A DNA stretch of 27,678 nt from Parabacteroides sp. AM08-6 (GTDB lineage Bacteria > Bacteroidota > Bacteroidia > Bacteroidales > Tannerellaceae): NCBI RefSeq assembly GCF_003473295.1, contig NZ_QRMP01000010.1, positions 93,182 through 120,859 of the forward strand. The letters are read 5' to 3'. The number at the start of each line of letters is the position of its first letter. Position 1 is the stretch's first letter. Below the pieces are notes generated by a model. It saw only the letters and a program-made list of their open reading frames with translations, was not told the origin of the DNA and searched no databases. The position numbers and the translations under genes were made by a program. Below, piece after piece: positions 1 to 8,872 of this stretch.

Positions 1-52
1 GGGTTTTGAAATTAGTTTGTATCTTTAGGCGTTGAAACAAATAATAATACAC

Positions 53-1663
53 ATGAATAAAATTCTTTTCCTGACACTCATCTTAACCGGTTATTGCTAC
101 AACCTGCCTGCGCAGGAAATCGAATACGCACAACCCGTTAATAATCCGGAAAGTTGTACCAGCATTATGGTTGGCAAAAAGGCTTCGACGGACGGTTCGG
201 TTATGACCAGCCATACCTGTGACGGGAACTATCGTACTTGGATGGAAATCGTTCCGGCAACTCAATACGACCATGATACAACAGTAGCCATCTACAACGG
301 ACGTATGCATACCGAATATCCATCCGACCGGACAAATATGGAATTGAGAGGGACTATTCCCGAAGTCCGCTCCACCTATCAATTCTTAAATACAGCCTAT
401 CCCTGCCTCAACGAGAAACAATTGGGAATAGGTGAAACCACGATTTCCGGACGCAAGGAGATGCAAAACAAAAAGGGAATGTTTGTGATTGAGGAACTGG
501 AAAAGATAGCCCTTCAACGCTGTTCAACCGCCCGTGAAGCTATCCGGTTGATAGGACAATTGGTTGCTGAATACGGATATGGTGACTCCGGAGAATGTCT
601 CACCATTGCCGACCCGAACGAGGTCTGGCATTTTGAAATATTCGGTGAAGGTCCGGATAAAATCGGAGGTGTCTGGGCAGCAGTCCGTATACCGGACGAC
701 CATGTAGGCGTTTCGGCCAATATCTCCCGTATCTCCACACTCGACCTGAAAGATAAAGACAACTATATGGCTTCCGAAAATGTCTTCTCTGTCGCCCAAA
801 GGATGGGATTCTGGGATGGAAAAGAACCGTTTAAGTTTTGGAAAGCTTACAGTGGAGGCAACTATTTTGGAGAAAACAAATCATTCAGTATCCGGGAGTA
901 CTTCATTTTGAATTATTTAGCTCCTTCCTTAAACCTCTCTTATAATTCCGAAGAGTTACCCCTCAGCGTAAAACCGGATAAACAAGTAAGTGTAAGAGAT
1001 GTTATGGCCCTGTTGCGCCAGACATACGACGGGACAGACTGGAGTACAGTTAAGAACCTGAAAGTCTCCGTGAAGAAAAAAGAAAGTAACGAAAAAGAAA
1101 TCATCACCAGCCCGGCAGCTAATCCCTGGATGGTTTCGGACATGATAAATATGCTGAACGGTGTAAAAGAAGGGACAGTCGACCGTAACCGCCTCGTTGC
1201 CGTTCCCCAATGTTCATATTCGCATGTGATACAGCTCCGTAGTTGGTTGCCTGATGGAGTAGGTGGTGTAGCTTGGCTATCGTTCGACAACCCGGGGGAG
1301 AGTCCACGTATCCCTATTTTCGCAGGAACGACCTCCCTACCCGCTAGTTTCGGCATTTGCGGACAACATCACCACAGGGAAGATGCCGCCATCTGGGCAT
1401 TCCGCCGGGCAAATAAGCTGGCAACAGTCCGTTGGGGACTAACAAAAGACAAAATCAACGGTTCCATCGCACATTTCGAAGAAAAAGGGCAATTTGAGAT
1501 GCCGTTTGTAGAAAGCCGCTATAAGGAACTTCAAAACTCTAAAGGCGATGAAACCGCACGAGCCTTCCTTACTGGATACACAGCTGATTTTGCCGGAGCA
1601 TCCATGTATCGCTGGCAAGAGATGGCCGATGAATTTTGGAAGATGTTTGCAAGAGGATTTTAA
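53..1663 (+). CDS. Secreted C69-family dipeptidase
   Basis: Peptidase family C69 (PepD-like, U34) N-terminal nucleophile hydrolase that likely cleaves dipeptides in the periplasm. An N-terminal hydrophobic segment (MNKILFLTLILTG) ending near PAQ looks like a signal peptide. The family block C-T-S-I-M-V-G-K-K-A-S-T-D-G-S starts at Cys35 when counted from the ATG at 53; in this family that Cys becomes the N-terminal nucleophile after processing. The 536-residue length fits the family. A TTG seven codons upstream is in frame, but the ATG gives a normal signal peptide, so I chose it. A second secreted peptidase gene follows after 37 bases, which suggests joint expression in peptide scavenging. 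The exact substrate is not visible. Only 52 bases of upstream sequence are present, so its promoter cannot be judged. Confidence 0.9.
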   Translation: MNKILFLTLILTGYCYNLPAQEIEYAQPVNNPESCTSIMVGKKASTDGSVMTSHTCDGNYRTWMEIVPATQYDHDTTVAIYNGRMHTEYPSDRTNMELRGTIPEVRSTYQFLNTAYPCLNEKQLGIGETTISGRKEMQNKKGMFVIEELEKIALQRCSTAREAIRLIGQLVAEYGYGDSGECLTIADPNEVWHFEIFGEGPDKIGGVWAAVRIPDDHVGVSANISRISTLDLKDKDNYMASENVFSVAQRMGFWDGKEPFKFWKAYSGGNYFGENKSFSIREYFILNYLAPSLNLSYNSEELPLSVKPDKQVSVRDVMALLRQTYDGTDWSTVKNLKVSVKKKESNEKEIITSPAANPWMVSDMINMLNGVKEGTVDRNRLVAVPQCSYSHVIQLRSWLPDGVGGVAWLSFDNPGESPRIPIFAGTTSLPASFGICGQHHHREDAAIWAFRRANKLATVRWGLTKDKINGSIAHFEEKGQFEMPFVESRYKELQNSKGDETARAFLTGYTADFAGASMYRWQEMADEFWKMFARGF

Positions 1664-1700
1664 ACAAATGAATTTATTTATCTTTTAATCCCATAATTCT

Positions 1701-2873
1701 ATGAGAACACTTATTATTTCCTGCGCACTGGCATTTGCTTCCGTTAGCGCATTTGCACAAGGCTATCAGTTTACTGAAGTCGTAAAGCTTCCGGCTACTC
1801 CGGTAAAAAATCAGGCAGCGACCGGAACTTGCTGGTGTTTTGCTACAACTTCGTTCATGGAATCTGAGTTGTTGCGTATGGGGAAAGGGACTTACGACCT
1901 GTCGGAAATGTTTATTGTCCGACAAAAATACATGAATCAGCTGCAAGATAACTATCTGCGCGGCGGGAACGGAAATATTGGGCAAGGAAGCCTTTCTCAC
2001 ACTTTTATGAATGCCTATAAACAAGTAGGTATTGTACCGGAAGAAGTTTATACCGGCATCAATTACAATTCGGATAAGCATAACCATAGTGAAATGGTTC
2101 GCTTTATGTCCGCCATTGCCGACGTGGCCGTCAAATCGAAACAACGCAGTCCGCAATATTATGAACTGATTAATAATCTGTTCGATACGTACTTAGGTAA
2201 AGTTCCGGAAAAGTTTACATACAACGGTAAGGAATATACCCCCAAATCGTTCGCTGCTTTTCTGGGGCTGGATATGGACAATTACATAGAGTTGACAAGC
2301 TTCACCCATCATCCTTACTATCAGAAGTTTGACGTAGAAGTTCCGGACAACTGGGAACACTCTTTTATGTACAACCTTCCACTCGACGAAATGATGGAAA
2401 CAGTGGATTACGCCCTCAACAACGGTTTCACCGTATGTTGGGACGGGGATGTCAGCGAAAAAGGCTTTTCCTTTCAAAACGGCGTAGCCATCAATCCGGA
2501 AGTCAAAAAGGTAGAAGACCTCTCCGATACAGACCGTGCCCGCTTTGAAAAACTCGATGAAAAGGGACGTTTGGAAGAAGTTTTTAAATTCGAACGCCCC
2601 TATCCCGAAATCAATGTAACACCTGAAGTTCGCCAACAAGGTTATGAGGCTTTCGTTACAACCGATGACCATTTGATGCATCTGACGGGAATTACCAAAG
2701 ACCAAAATGGTACAAAATATTACATAACCAAAAACTCATGGGGAACAGAACGCCATAAATTTGGAGGCTATCTGAATATGTCCGAAAGTTTTGTCCGTGC
2801 CAAAACAATTTATGTAATGGTACACAAAGATGCTATCCCTAAAGCTTTAAAAGCAAAGTTAGGAATCAATTAA
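1701..2873 (+). CDS. Secreted C1-family (bleomycin hydrolase-like) cysteine peptidase
   Basis: Papain-clan C1 peptidase related to bleomycin hydrolase/aminopeptidase C. A signal peptide is visible (MRTLIISCALAFASVSAFAQ). The oxyanion Gln38 and nucleophile Cys44 lie in NQAATGTCWCF, the likely catalytic His324 in DDHLMHLTG, and Asn345 in ITKNSWG, so the triad is complete. At 390 residues it is shorter than cytoplasmic PepC/bleomycin hydrolase (about 450). Cytoplasmic members lack a signal peptide, so this is an exported variant, as is common in Bacteroidales. It lies 37 bases after the C69 dipeptidase and 12 bases before the DUF362 gene, so it is probably part of the same transcript. Family and active site are sure; whether it acts as an aminopeptidase or endopeptidase is not shown by the sequence. 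Confidence 0.9.
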   Translation: MRTLIISCALAFASVSAFAQGYQFTEVVKLPATPVKNQAATGTCWCFATTSFMESELLRMGKGTYDLSEMFIVRQKYMNQLQDNYLRGGNGNIGQGSLSHTFMNAYKQVGIVPEEVYTGINYNSDKHNHSEMVRFMSAIADVAVKSKQRSPQYYELINNLFDTYLGKVPEKFTYNGKEYTPKSFAAFLGLDMDNYIELTSFTHHPYYQKFDVEVPDNWEHSFMYNLPLDEMMETVDYALNNGFTVCWDGDVSEKGFSFQNGVAINPEVKKVEDLSDTDRARFEKLDEKGRLEEVFKFERPYPEINVTPEVRQQGYEAFVTTDDHLMHLTGITKDQNGTKYYITKNSWGTERHKFGGYLNMSESFVRAKTIYVMVHKDAIPKALKAKLGIN

Positions 2874-2885
2874 TTAAATAGCTCC

Positions 2886-4040
2886 ATGAAAAGAAGAAAC
2901 TTTTTCCGCTCCATCGCCGCCGGAGGTATAACGGCCGCACTCTCTCCGATTGTGAAAGCTGCCGCACCGACAGGAGTGGCAAAGGAGAAGCCGGAAACCA
3001 ACATAAAAGAGGCGATAGCCATCCCCCGGACTCCTCATTCAATGCCGGGAAAATATCCGGGGAAAGTAGTGAAAGCCAACCATCCCGCCTGTATCGTGGA
3101 CGGAAAACCGTCGGACATCGCCGCCTACGAAATGTTGAAATCGGCCATGCTCCGCCTGACCGGACAAGAAAACCTGAAGGAAGCTTGGTTGCAACTGGTC
3201 GGACCGGACGACATCATCGGTCTGAAGGTAAACCCGATAGCCGGAAAACTGTTGTCTACTTCACATGCCGTCACCCGGGCGATTATCCGGCAACTGGAAG
3301 AAGCCGGTATCCGGCGAGACCATCTGCTGATATGGGATCGGCGCGAAGCCGACCTGAAAGAGTCCGGTTTCACCGCAGAAAACTACCCTGATATCCCGAT
3401 TATGGGGACAGAATACCAAGATGAAAACGGCAGTTACATCAATGCGGAAGGTAAATTCTACGGGGAAGAACGTGTGGACAAAAAACATTATTTCTACGTA
3501 GACTTGGAAGGCGAATATGATGCCTATACCCTGCCATACATGATAAATGGCGGAAAGTATTCGTACTTCACGAAGATATGTACGGAAAAAATAACTAAAA
3601 TCATCAACGTTCCGGTAATAAAGAATGCAGGAACCACCATCACAGTCTGCATGAAAAACCTAGCGTTCGGGTCTATCACAAACACAGCCCGTCTGCATGG
3701 ACCGATGTGGCACGACACATGTGCCTGCGCCTGCGCTTTCCCCCCTTTACGCGATAAAGTCGTTTTGAATATTGCCGACGGACTAACCGGCTGTTTCGAC
3801 GGAGGCCCGTCAGCCAACCCGCAATTTATCTGCCATTACAACACACTGGTAATAGGAACGGACCCGGTTGCCGTAGACCGTATTTGCTATGATATCGTTA
3901 TCAACAAACGAATCCTAGAGGGCTTGCAGGAAAAGGAAAAAGACGGAGCACGTACTTTTATGGATATGGCACAAGAACTGAAATTGGGCGTAGCTGATAA
4001 GGATAAAATAGAATTAACCGAAATAAACTTACAGGCATGA
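2886..4040 (+). CDS. DUF362 domain protein with twin-arginine-type leader
   Basis: The protein begins MKRRNFFRSIAAGGITAALS, a twin-arginine-like leader (RRNFF followed by an Ala/Gly-rich hydrophobic stretch), so export of a folded, possibly cofactor-bearing protein is plausible. The body matches the DUF362 pattern: GLKVNP near residue 112, NVPVIKNAG...VCMKNLAFG at 241-262, and DPVAVDR near the C-terminus. Three alternating cysteines (Cys279, Cys281, Cys283, in CACACAF) are a candidate metal or Fe-S ligand patch, but no ferredoxin-type CxxCxxC motif is present. The stop codon overlaps the start of the next gene (ATGA), which points to translational coupling with the DUF6599 protein. The biochemical role of DUF362 proteins of this kind is not established and I assign none. 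Confidence 0.85.
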   Translation: MKRRNFFRSIAAGGITAALSPIVKAAAPTGVAKEKPETNIKEAIAIPRTPHSMPGKYPGKVVKANHPACIVDGKPSDIAAYEMLKSAMLRLTGQENLKEAWLQLVGPDDIIGLKVNPIAGKLLSTSHAVTRAIIRQLEEAGIRRDHLLIWDRREADLKESGFTAENYPDIPIMGTEYQDENGSYINAEGKFYGEERVDKKHYFYVDLEGEYDAYTLPYMINGGKYSYFTKICTEKITKIINVPVIKNAGTTITVCMKNLAFGSITNTARLHGPMWHDTCACACAFPPLRDKVVLNIADGLTGCFDGGPSANPQFICHYNTLVIGTDPVAVDRICYDIVINKRILEGLQEKEKDGARTFMDMAQELKLGVADKDKIELTEINLQA

Positions 4041-4801
4041 GACATTATTTTCCGGGAATCTTACTTTTGTTCCTTTTTCCTTTTTTTCTGTTTGCGGAAG
4101 AACCGGAGGTGAAACGCGAACGTATATTTACCGGAGAAGGATTGTATGGCTTTATGAATGGAGGCGCCGAGCAATTTCTCGAATATGGGGTAACCCGGCT
4201 GGTTACGCGCGACCTGACGTATAAAGACGAAGAATATACAATCGATATTTATGATATGCCCACGCCGGAAGATGCGTTCGGCATTTATTCGCTTCACATA
4301 TTCAAATGTACACGAGCAGATACGGATGGTTGCATGGACTGCCTGTCTCCCTATCAGTTGCAAGCAGTAGCCGGCAACAATTATATTTCTGTTGTTTTTC
4401 CAAGTGGCTCGGAGGCTGCCAAAAGCCATGTGGACGAATTGCTCCGTCTTTATATTCCGATGGATGGCAAAAAGAATCCGCGGATACCGGACATTTTGAA
4501 ACTTACCCCTCCCTATTCCGGACAGCTAAAGTTTTTACGTGGTCCTATATCCGTGTCCGGAGTCAGTACTTCACTATCCAAATTACTGGAAAATATCCCT
4601 TATACCGGTATCTGGTTCATCGCCGACAAACCGGGAAAAAGATACAAAGCCCTGATTTATCTGAAAGATAAAGAGGTAACCGGAAAACTCAAAGCAAAAC
4701 TTTCGGAGGCAGCCGTGATACAAGCCGGGAACAACTTTATTTATATGAAAGGAGAAGAGGCTGAAAAAGAAGAGAACGACCAAGGGGATTTCGGCTTTTG
4801 A
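4037..4801 (+). CDS. DUF6599 family secreted protein
   Basis: This 254-residue protein has a strongly hydrophobic N-terminus (HYFPGILLLFLFPFFLFA), probably a cleaved signal peptide. The block LYGFMNGGAEQFLEYG followed by YTIDIYDMPTPEDAFGIYS is typical of the DUF6599 family, whose function is unknown. Its start codon overlaps the DUF362 stop by four bases, so the two are almost certainly co-translated and may act together outside the cytoplasm. The C-terminal 20 residues are acidic and low in complexity (EEAEKEENDQGD). No catalytic motif is recognisable. The family call rests on remembered motif similarity; the coding call is strong from length, coupling and a clean reading frame. Confidence 0.8.
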   Translation: MRHYFPGILLLFLFPFFLFAEEPEVKRERIFTGEGLYGFMNGGAEQFLEYGVTRLVTRDLTYKDEEYTIDIYDMPTPEDAFGIYSLHIFKCTRADTDGCMDCLSPYQLQAVAGNNYISVVFPSGSEAAKSHVDELLRLYIPMDGKKNPRIPDILKLTPPYSGQLKFLRGPISVSGVSTSLSKLLENIPYTGIWFIADKPGKRYKALIYLKDKEVTGKLKAKLSEAAVIQAGNNFIYMKGEEAEKEENDQGDFGF

Positions 4802-4845
4802 AAAAATATTTTGTGTCTATATAACAGACTAATGATTGAAAGACA

Positions 4846-6777
4846 ATGAATAATAGAGGAGAAACTTACCGGACTATTTTTACAAAGAAGCTGCATTTCA
4901 TGCTTTTGCTCTTTGTTATATCATTTAATAGTTGCACCGCGGATAAAGAGGATACACAAGTTATCACATTACTGGACATGCGTTATACACTTGCCGCAAA
5001 CTTAGATGACCCGCAACAAGTAAAAAAGGTATGGGACCACCTGCATACAATTGCTACTTTGCAAGGTATTGTAAATCGGGATACATCCCGACTATATATT
5101 CAATATATCCAGGAAGGAGAAAACCCGATTGACGAATATTGGTGGAATAAATACCGGCAACCGGGAGAATGGTTGGCCGGCCGGGATACGATGGAATTGC
5201 AGGATATCATTGAAGCAATCCGCTATTACAAAAAGGGTATTAAAGGCCTTGTCGTATACGATTCCAATGTTCCCTCAACCAGCAATGTCGCATCGGCAAT
5301 TTCCGGTATCGATAATTTAATCGCAGTCCGCTATGATACAGACCCGGAAAGTCTCTACACAAAAATCAGAAAAGAGCTTAAACTGCCTGTAAAAGTATGG
5401 TTGGTAAACAAAGACGGAACATCCCTTTTCACCGCCAAAGGCAATCTTCCCGGGAGTGATACGCCGACAACCGGTTCACTGAAAAACGACCCTTACCGTT
5501 GGTTTATAGAGAAATATATGAAAACCGGCAAATGCAATACGGAATATGCAGCTTACTATATCGACCAGTATTGGAGGCAAAAACCAAAAGCGACAGTTCC
5601 TAACCATCACACATTAACCAATCATGATTTCTTCGTCAGCAAGAAAGCTTTTTTCTTTGATTTGTCCCCTTGGGGGGACGAACCGGCAACAGACGATACG
5701 ACACAGCCTACAGGGACCGATTTAGAGACGTTGAGAGAAATGTTACTGCTGGCATACAAACAGAATAAGGGCAAGAAAATGTGTTACATCGGAGGGTTTC
5801 CTTCCTGGGCATTCAAATATACGAAACATGCAGGAGGCATACACGATGATGTTCCGACCGAATGGGAATTTTCACGCATCATCAGTGCATATAATGCTTT
5901 TAAAGACGCAGATGCCATCGGATACGGAGCATTGGCCAATGCCTCTTTCTGGCAGCATTTCCCATTGGAAAAGAAATACAAACAGGATTGGGTAAGCCGG
6001 GAAGAACTGAAACAACGAGGTTTCTTGAACGAAAAGGGAGAAGTAATATTAAAAAATCGCGATTTCATCGTCTTTTATGTCGGCGATTACGATGCATCTT
6101 CCTGGATTACCCAGCGTACTCCTAGCATTTGGGACGACCCCAACCGGGGTAAACTTCCTTTGATGTGGTGTATAAGTCCGGTTTTGCAGGAAAGAGTTCC
6201 AATGGTTTTACATAATTTCCGCAAAACGGCAAGTCCGAACGATTATTTTGCAGCAGCAGACAATGGAGCCGGATATCTGATGCCCGGTATGCTTCAAGCA
6301 CCCCGCCCATTGTCCGGATTGCCCTCCGGACTAGAGACTTGGGCCGAACACTGCAAAAAATATTACGACAAATGGGGACTCAGTATCACCGGATTTGTCA
6401 TAGACGGAGAAGCGCCGGGATTGAACGAAGAGGGATTGGACTGCTATGCCTCTTTCAGCCCCAACGGTATTGTTCCGCAAAAAATACCTCTTACACTCTT
6501 GCATAAAGGAATGCCTGTCATCCGAGCCGATTACGACATAAACGACGGAAATCCGAAAAAAGCGGCGGATATGATTACAGAACGCGTTTCCAAACGTCCG
6601 ATACCCTTCCATTGGTTCCGGAATATTCTGAAAACTCCGACTTGGTATGTCCAGGTTATGGAAGAAGTACATAAGCAAAATCCCAATATCGAACTTTTGG
6701 ACGCTCCTACTTTTTTCGAATTATACCGGATTTATCTAGAACAAAATCCGGCTGCAGCCGAAGGGAAAATTGATTAA
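4846..6777 (+). CDS. GxGYxYP-family putative glycan-active lipoprotein
   Basis: Large secreted protein of the GxGYxYP family, which is found in gut Bacteroidales and is often suspected to be a glycoside hydrolase, though without proof known to me. The N-terminal half has TIATLQGIVNRDTSRLYI (about residues 66-84), typical of the GxGYxYP N-terminal domain. The signature itself is at residues 474-480 as G-A-G-Y-L-M-P, so the second Tyr of the name motif is Met here. The leader KKLHFMLLLFVISFNSC places Cys30 after a hydrophobic run, giving a relaxed lipobox and a likely lipoprotein. It follows the DUF6599 stop by 44 bases on the same strand, so it may share the operon. An internal Met19 is an alternative start, but the upstream Lys residues favour Met1. 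Confidence 0.8.
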   Translation: MNNRGETYRTIFTKKLHFMLLLFVISFNSCTADKEDTQVITLLDMRYTLAANLDDPQQVKKVWDHLHTIATLQGIVNRDTSRLYIQYIQEGENPIDEYWWNKYRQPGEWLAGRDTMELQDIIEAIRYYKKGIKGLVVYDSNVPSTSNVASAISGIDNLIAVRYDTDPESLYTKIRKELKLPVKVWLVNKDGTSLFTAKGNLPGSDTPTTGSLKNDPYRWFIEKYMKTGKCNTEYAAYYIDQYWRQKPKATVPNHHTLTNHDFFVSKKAFFFDLSPWGDEPATDDTTQPTGTDLETLREMLLLAYKQNKGKKMCYIGGFPSWAFKYTKHAGGIHDDVPTEWEFSRIISAYNAFKDADAIGYGALANASFWQHFPLEKKYKQDWVSREELKQRGFLNEKGEVILKNRDFIVFYVGDYDASSWITQRTPSIWDDPNRGKLPLMWCISPVLQERVPMVLHNFRKTASPNDYFAAADNGAGYLMPGMLQAPRPLSGLPSGLETWAEHCKKYYDKWGLSITGFVIDGEAPGLNEEGLDCYASFSPNGIVPQKIPLTLLHKGMPVIRADYDINDGNPKKAADMITERVSKRPIPFHWFRNILKTPTWYVQVMEEVHKQNPNIELLDAPTFFELYRIYLEQNPAAAEGKID

Positions 6778-6812
6778 CCAGTCAATTCCCTTCCTTGCAC
6801 AACACATCTATA

Positions 6813-6836
6813 GCTTTTTCCAATACCAGAGAAAGC
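6813..6836. terminator. Possible bidirectional terminator between convergent genes
   Basis: GCTTTTTC at 6813-6820 can pair with GAGAAAGC at 6829-6836 around an eight-base loop. In the plus-strand RNA the eight pairs include one G-U wobble. It sits in the 74-base gap where the GxGYxYP gene and the minus-strand sulfhydrylase gene meet tail to tail, where a terminator is expected. The stem is short and no strong U tract follows, so support is modest. Confidence 0.35.
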
Positions 6837-6851
6837 CATAAATCTGTTATC

Positions 6852-8138
6852 TCAGACTTTAGCAAGTGCCTGCTGCAAGTCGGCGAGCAAATCTTCAATA
6901 TGTTCCGTACCAATGGACAACCGAACCGTTCCCGGATAAATTTCCTGTTCGGCAAGTTCTTCTGCATTAAGTTGTGAGTGAGTCGTACTAGCCGGATGGA
7001 TAACCAAAGATTTCACATCGGCAACATTCGCCAGCAGAGAAAATATCTCAAGACTGTCTATAAAACGAAAAGCTTCTTCTTGACCACCTTTCAATTCAAA
7101 AGTAAATATAGGGCCCGCCCCATTCGAAAAATAACGTTGGTAAAGAGCATGGTCCGGGTGATTGGGCAATGACGGATGGTTCACTTTCTTCACTTTCGGA
7201 TGATTTTTCAGGAAATCGACGACTTTCAAGGCATTTGCCACATGGCGCTCTACACGTAATGAAAGAGTTTCCAAACCCTGTAATAAGATAAAAGCATTAA
7301 AAGGACTGATAGTCGCTCCTGTATCCCGCAGTAAAATAGCACGGATACGAATGGCATAGGCAGCCGGACCTGCAGCATCTACAAAACGAACTCCATGGTA
7401 ACAAGGATTGGGTTCGGTCAATTGAGGAAATTTGCCGGAAGCCACCCAGTCGAATTTACCGGAATCTACAATAACGCCTCCTAAAGAAGAACCGTGGCCA
7501 CCGATAAATTTGGTAGCAGAATGTACCACAATATCAGCACCATGTTCAATGGGACGAATCAAATAAGGAGTACCGAATGTATTATCAATGATTAAAGGGA
7601 TTTTATGACGATGAGCGATTTCCGCAACAACTTCTATATCAATAATATTTGAATTTGGGTTGCCCAACGTTTCAATAAAAACAGCCTTCGTATTCTCCTG
7701 AATAGCCCTTTCAAAATTAGACAAATCAGTCGGATCTACAAAAGTCGTCGTAACTCCATAAGCAGGTAAAGTATGTGCCAGAAGATTATAACTACCTCCA
7801 TAAATGGTTTTTGCCGCCACGATATGGTCGCCCGCACGGGTGATATTCTCAAAAGCATAAGTAATAGCAGCAGCTCCCGAAGCAACGGCCAACCCCGCCA
7901 CACCTCCTTCAAGGGCGGCTACACGTTGTTCAAAAACTCCTTGTGTGGAATTGGTCAAACGCCCATATATATTCCCCGGCTCCTGCAAACCGAAACGAGC
8001 TGCTGCATGAGCCGAATTTCGAAATACATAAGACGTAGTCTGATAAATAGGCACAGCACGGGCATCTGTTGCCGGATCCGGTTGTTCCTGTCCTACATGA
8101 ATTTGCAAAGTCTCAAAATGCAATTTTCTTGTTGCCAT
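6852..8138 (-). CDS. metY: O-acetylhomoserine sulfhydrylase-type PLP enzyme
   Basis: Cys/Met-metabolism PLP enzyme of 428 residues, a length typical of O-acetylhomoserine sulfhydrylases (cystathionine gamma-synthases are nearer 390). The PLP Schiff-base lysine is Lys210 in [18 protein letters not shown], the ring-pairing Asp185 is in [13 protein letters not shown], and the phosphate-binding region is [11 protein letters not shown]. The [15 protein letters not shown] pattern is characteristic of the MetY branch, which makes homocysteine from O-acetylhomoserine and sulfide in the cytoplasm. It is divergent from an Lrp/AsnC gene, a common regulator-target layout. The likely leader is only about 45 bases, too short for a SAM riboswitch. 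Substrate preference within the family (sulfide versus other thiols) cannot be read from the sequence. Confidence 0.88.
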   Translation of the reverse strand: MATRKLHFETLQIHVGQEQPDPATDARAVPIYQTTSYVFRNSAHAAARFGLQEPGNIYGRLTNSTQGVFEQRVAALEGGVAGLAVASGAAAITYAFENITRAGDHIVAAKTIYGGSYNLLAHTLPAYGVTTTFVDPTDLSNFERAIQENTKAVFIETLGNPNSNIIDIEVVAEIAHRHKIPLIIDNTFGTPYLIRPIEHGADIVVHSATKFIGGHGSSLGGVIVDSGKFDWVASGKFPQLTEPNPCYHGVRFVDAAGPAAYAIRIRAILLRDTGATISPFNAFILLQGLETLSLRVERHVANALKVVDFLKNHPKVKKVNHPSLPNHPDHALYQRYFSNGAGPIFTFELKGGQEEAFRFIDSLEIFSLLANVADVKSLVIHPASTTHSQLNAEELAEQEIYPGTVRLSIGTEHIEDLLADLQQALAKV

Positions 8139-8182
8139 AATCGTATTCTTCTTAAATGATTATTATTCGAATTATTTTCCAG

Positions 8183-8210
8183 CAAAATTAAATTACTAAG
8201 AAATATCAAA
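8183..8210 (-). promoter_or_regulatory. Candidate metY promoter
   Basis: On the minus strand TAATTTTG (plus-strand CAAAATTA, 8183-8190) matches the Bacteroidetes -7 consensus TAnnTTTG. A TTTG (plus-strand CAAA, 8207-8210) lies 16 bases upstream, slightly closer than the usual 19-21. It is about 45 bases before the metY start. Confidence 0.5.
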
Positions 8211-8218
8211 CAATATTT
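8201..8218. promoter_or_regulatory. Dyad AAATAT-N6-ATATTT, candidate Lrp-type operator
   Basis: AAATAT at 8201-8206 and ATATTT at 8213-8218 form a perfect six-base inverted repeat with a six-base spacer. It overlaps the -33 regions proposed for both divergent promoters, so one bound regulator could affect both genes. Lrp/AsnC proteins bind AT-rich dyads of about this size; that this is the site is inference. Confidence 0.4.
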
Positions 8219-8249
8219 GCTCAATATATAGAAAATAACTCTATTTTTG
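8216..8249 (+). promoter_or_regulatory. Candidate lrp promoter
   Basis: TTTG at 8216-8219 and TATTTTTG at 8242-8249 resemble the Bacteroidetes -33 and -7 elements, 22 bases apart against the usual 19-21. The -7 element lies 66 bases before the regulator start codon at 8316. Confidence 0.55.
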
Positions 8250-8315
8250 TGGCAGTTTATAGAAAAACAGAATTGACTAATAAAGCATATCCACCCTTTA
8301 AAAGAATATTATTCT

Positions 8316-8786
8316 ATGAATACATTAGATAAGCTCGATAAAGTAGATTTGCAAATCCTCCGCATCCTGCAAAAGAATGCCCGGCTGACAACAAAAGAAT
8401 TGGCAGCCCAGGTCAGTCTTTCATCTACTCCGGTTTTTGAGCGTCTTAAGCGTCTCGAAAACGGCGGATATATAAAAAAATACGTTGCCGTATTGGACGC
8501 AGAGAAACTAAACCAGGGTTTCGTCGTATTTTGCAGTGTGAAACTCAGAAGATTGAACCGTGACATTGCCACTGAATTTACAGAAACGATACAAAATATC
8601 CCTGAAGTGACCGAATGTTATAATATTTCGGGAAGTTTCGACTATCTGTTAAAGATACATGCTCCGAACATGAGGTATTATCAGGAATTTATTCTCAATG
8701 TATTGGGAACGATTAACAGTCTCGGTTCATTGGAAAGTACGTTTGTTATGAATGAAGTAAAACATGAATATGGTATACATATTTAA
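8316..8786 (+). CDS. Lrp/AsnC family transcriptional regulator
   Basis: This 156-residue protein has the standard Lrp/AsnC layout. An N-terminal winged helix-turn-helix opens with LDKVDLQILRILQKNARLTTKELAAQVSLSSTPVFERLKRLE (about residues 6-48). A RAM/effector-binding domain follows, with VTECYNISGSFDYLLKIHAPNMRYYQEFI (about 92-122). Members bind DNA as dimers or higher oligomers and often sense amino acids. The gene is divergent from the sulfhydrylase gene with a shared 177-base control region holding an AT-rich dyad, so control of sulfur amino acid synthesis is a reasonable inference. The effector is unknown. The residues VSLSSTPVFERLKRLE form a typical recognition helix region. Confidence 0.92.
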   Translation: MNTLDKLDKVDLQILRILQKNARLTTKELAAQVSLSSTPVFERLKRLENGGYIKKYVAVLDAEKLNQGFVVFCSVKLRRLNRDIATEFTETIQNIPEVTECYNISGSFDYLLKIHAPNMRYYQEFILNVLGTINSLGSLESTFVMNEVKHEYGIHI

Positions 8787-8812
8787 GAAGAGCGAAAAAT
8801 TGTTCAAAATGC

Positions 8813-8850
8813 AAGAAGGCATTGCAAAACTTCAATTACAATGCCTTCTT
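8813..8850. terminator. Bidirectional hairpin terminator between lrp and dpp7
   Basis: AAGAAGGCATTG at 8813-8824 and its exact reverse complement CAATGCCTTCTT at 8839-8850 form a perfect 12-bp stem with a 14-base loop. It lies in the 86-base gap between two genes that end toward each other, and the pyrimidine-rich right arm continues as CCCTATTCTGATTT. It probably serves both transcripts. Confidence 0.75.
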
Positions 8851-8872
8851 CCCTATTCTGATTTGCTACGTT

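Noticed and set aside
4803..4812. Another AAAATATTTT palindrome just before the GxGYxYP gene, possible ROK operator
   Set aside because: It is a single copy without a 30-bp partner or the adjoining TAYATTTG element. In AT-rich spacer DNA a lone match is weak evidence.
8139..8190. SAM riboswitch before metY
   Set aside because: The leader after the likely promoter is about 45 bases, too short for a known SAM aptamer plus expression platform.
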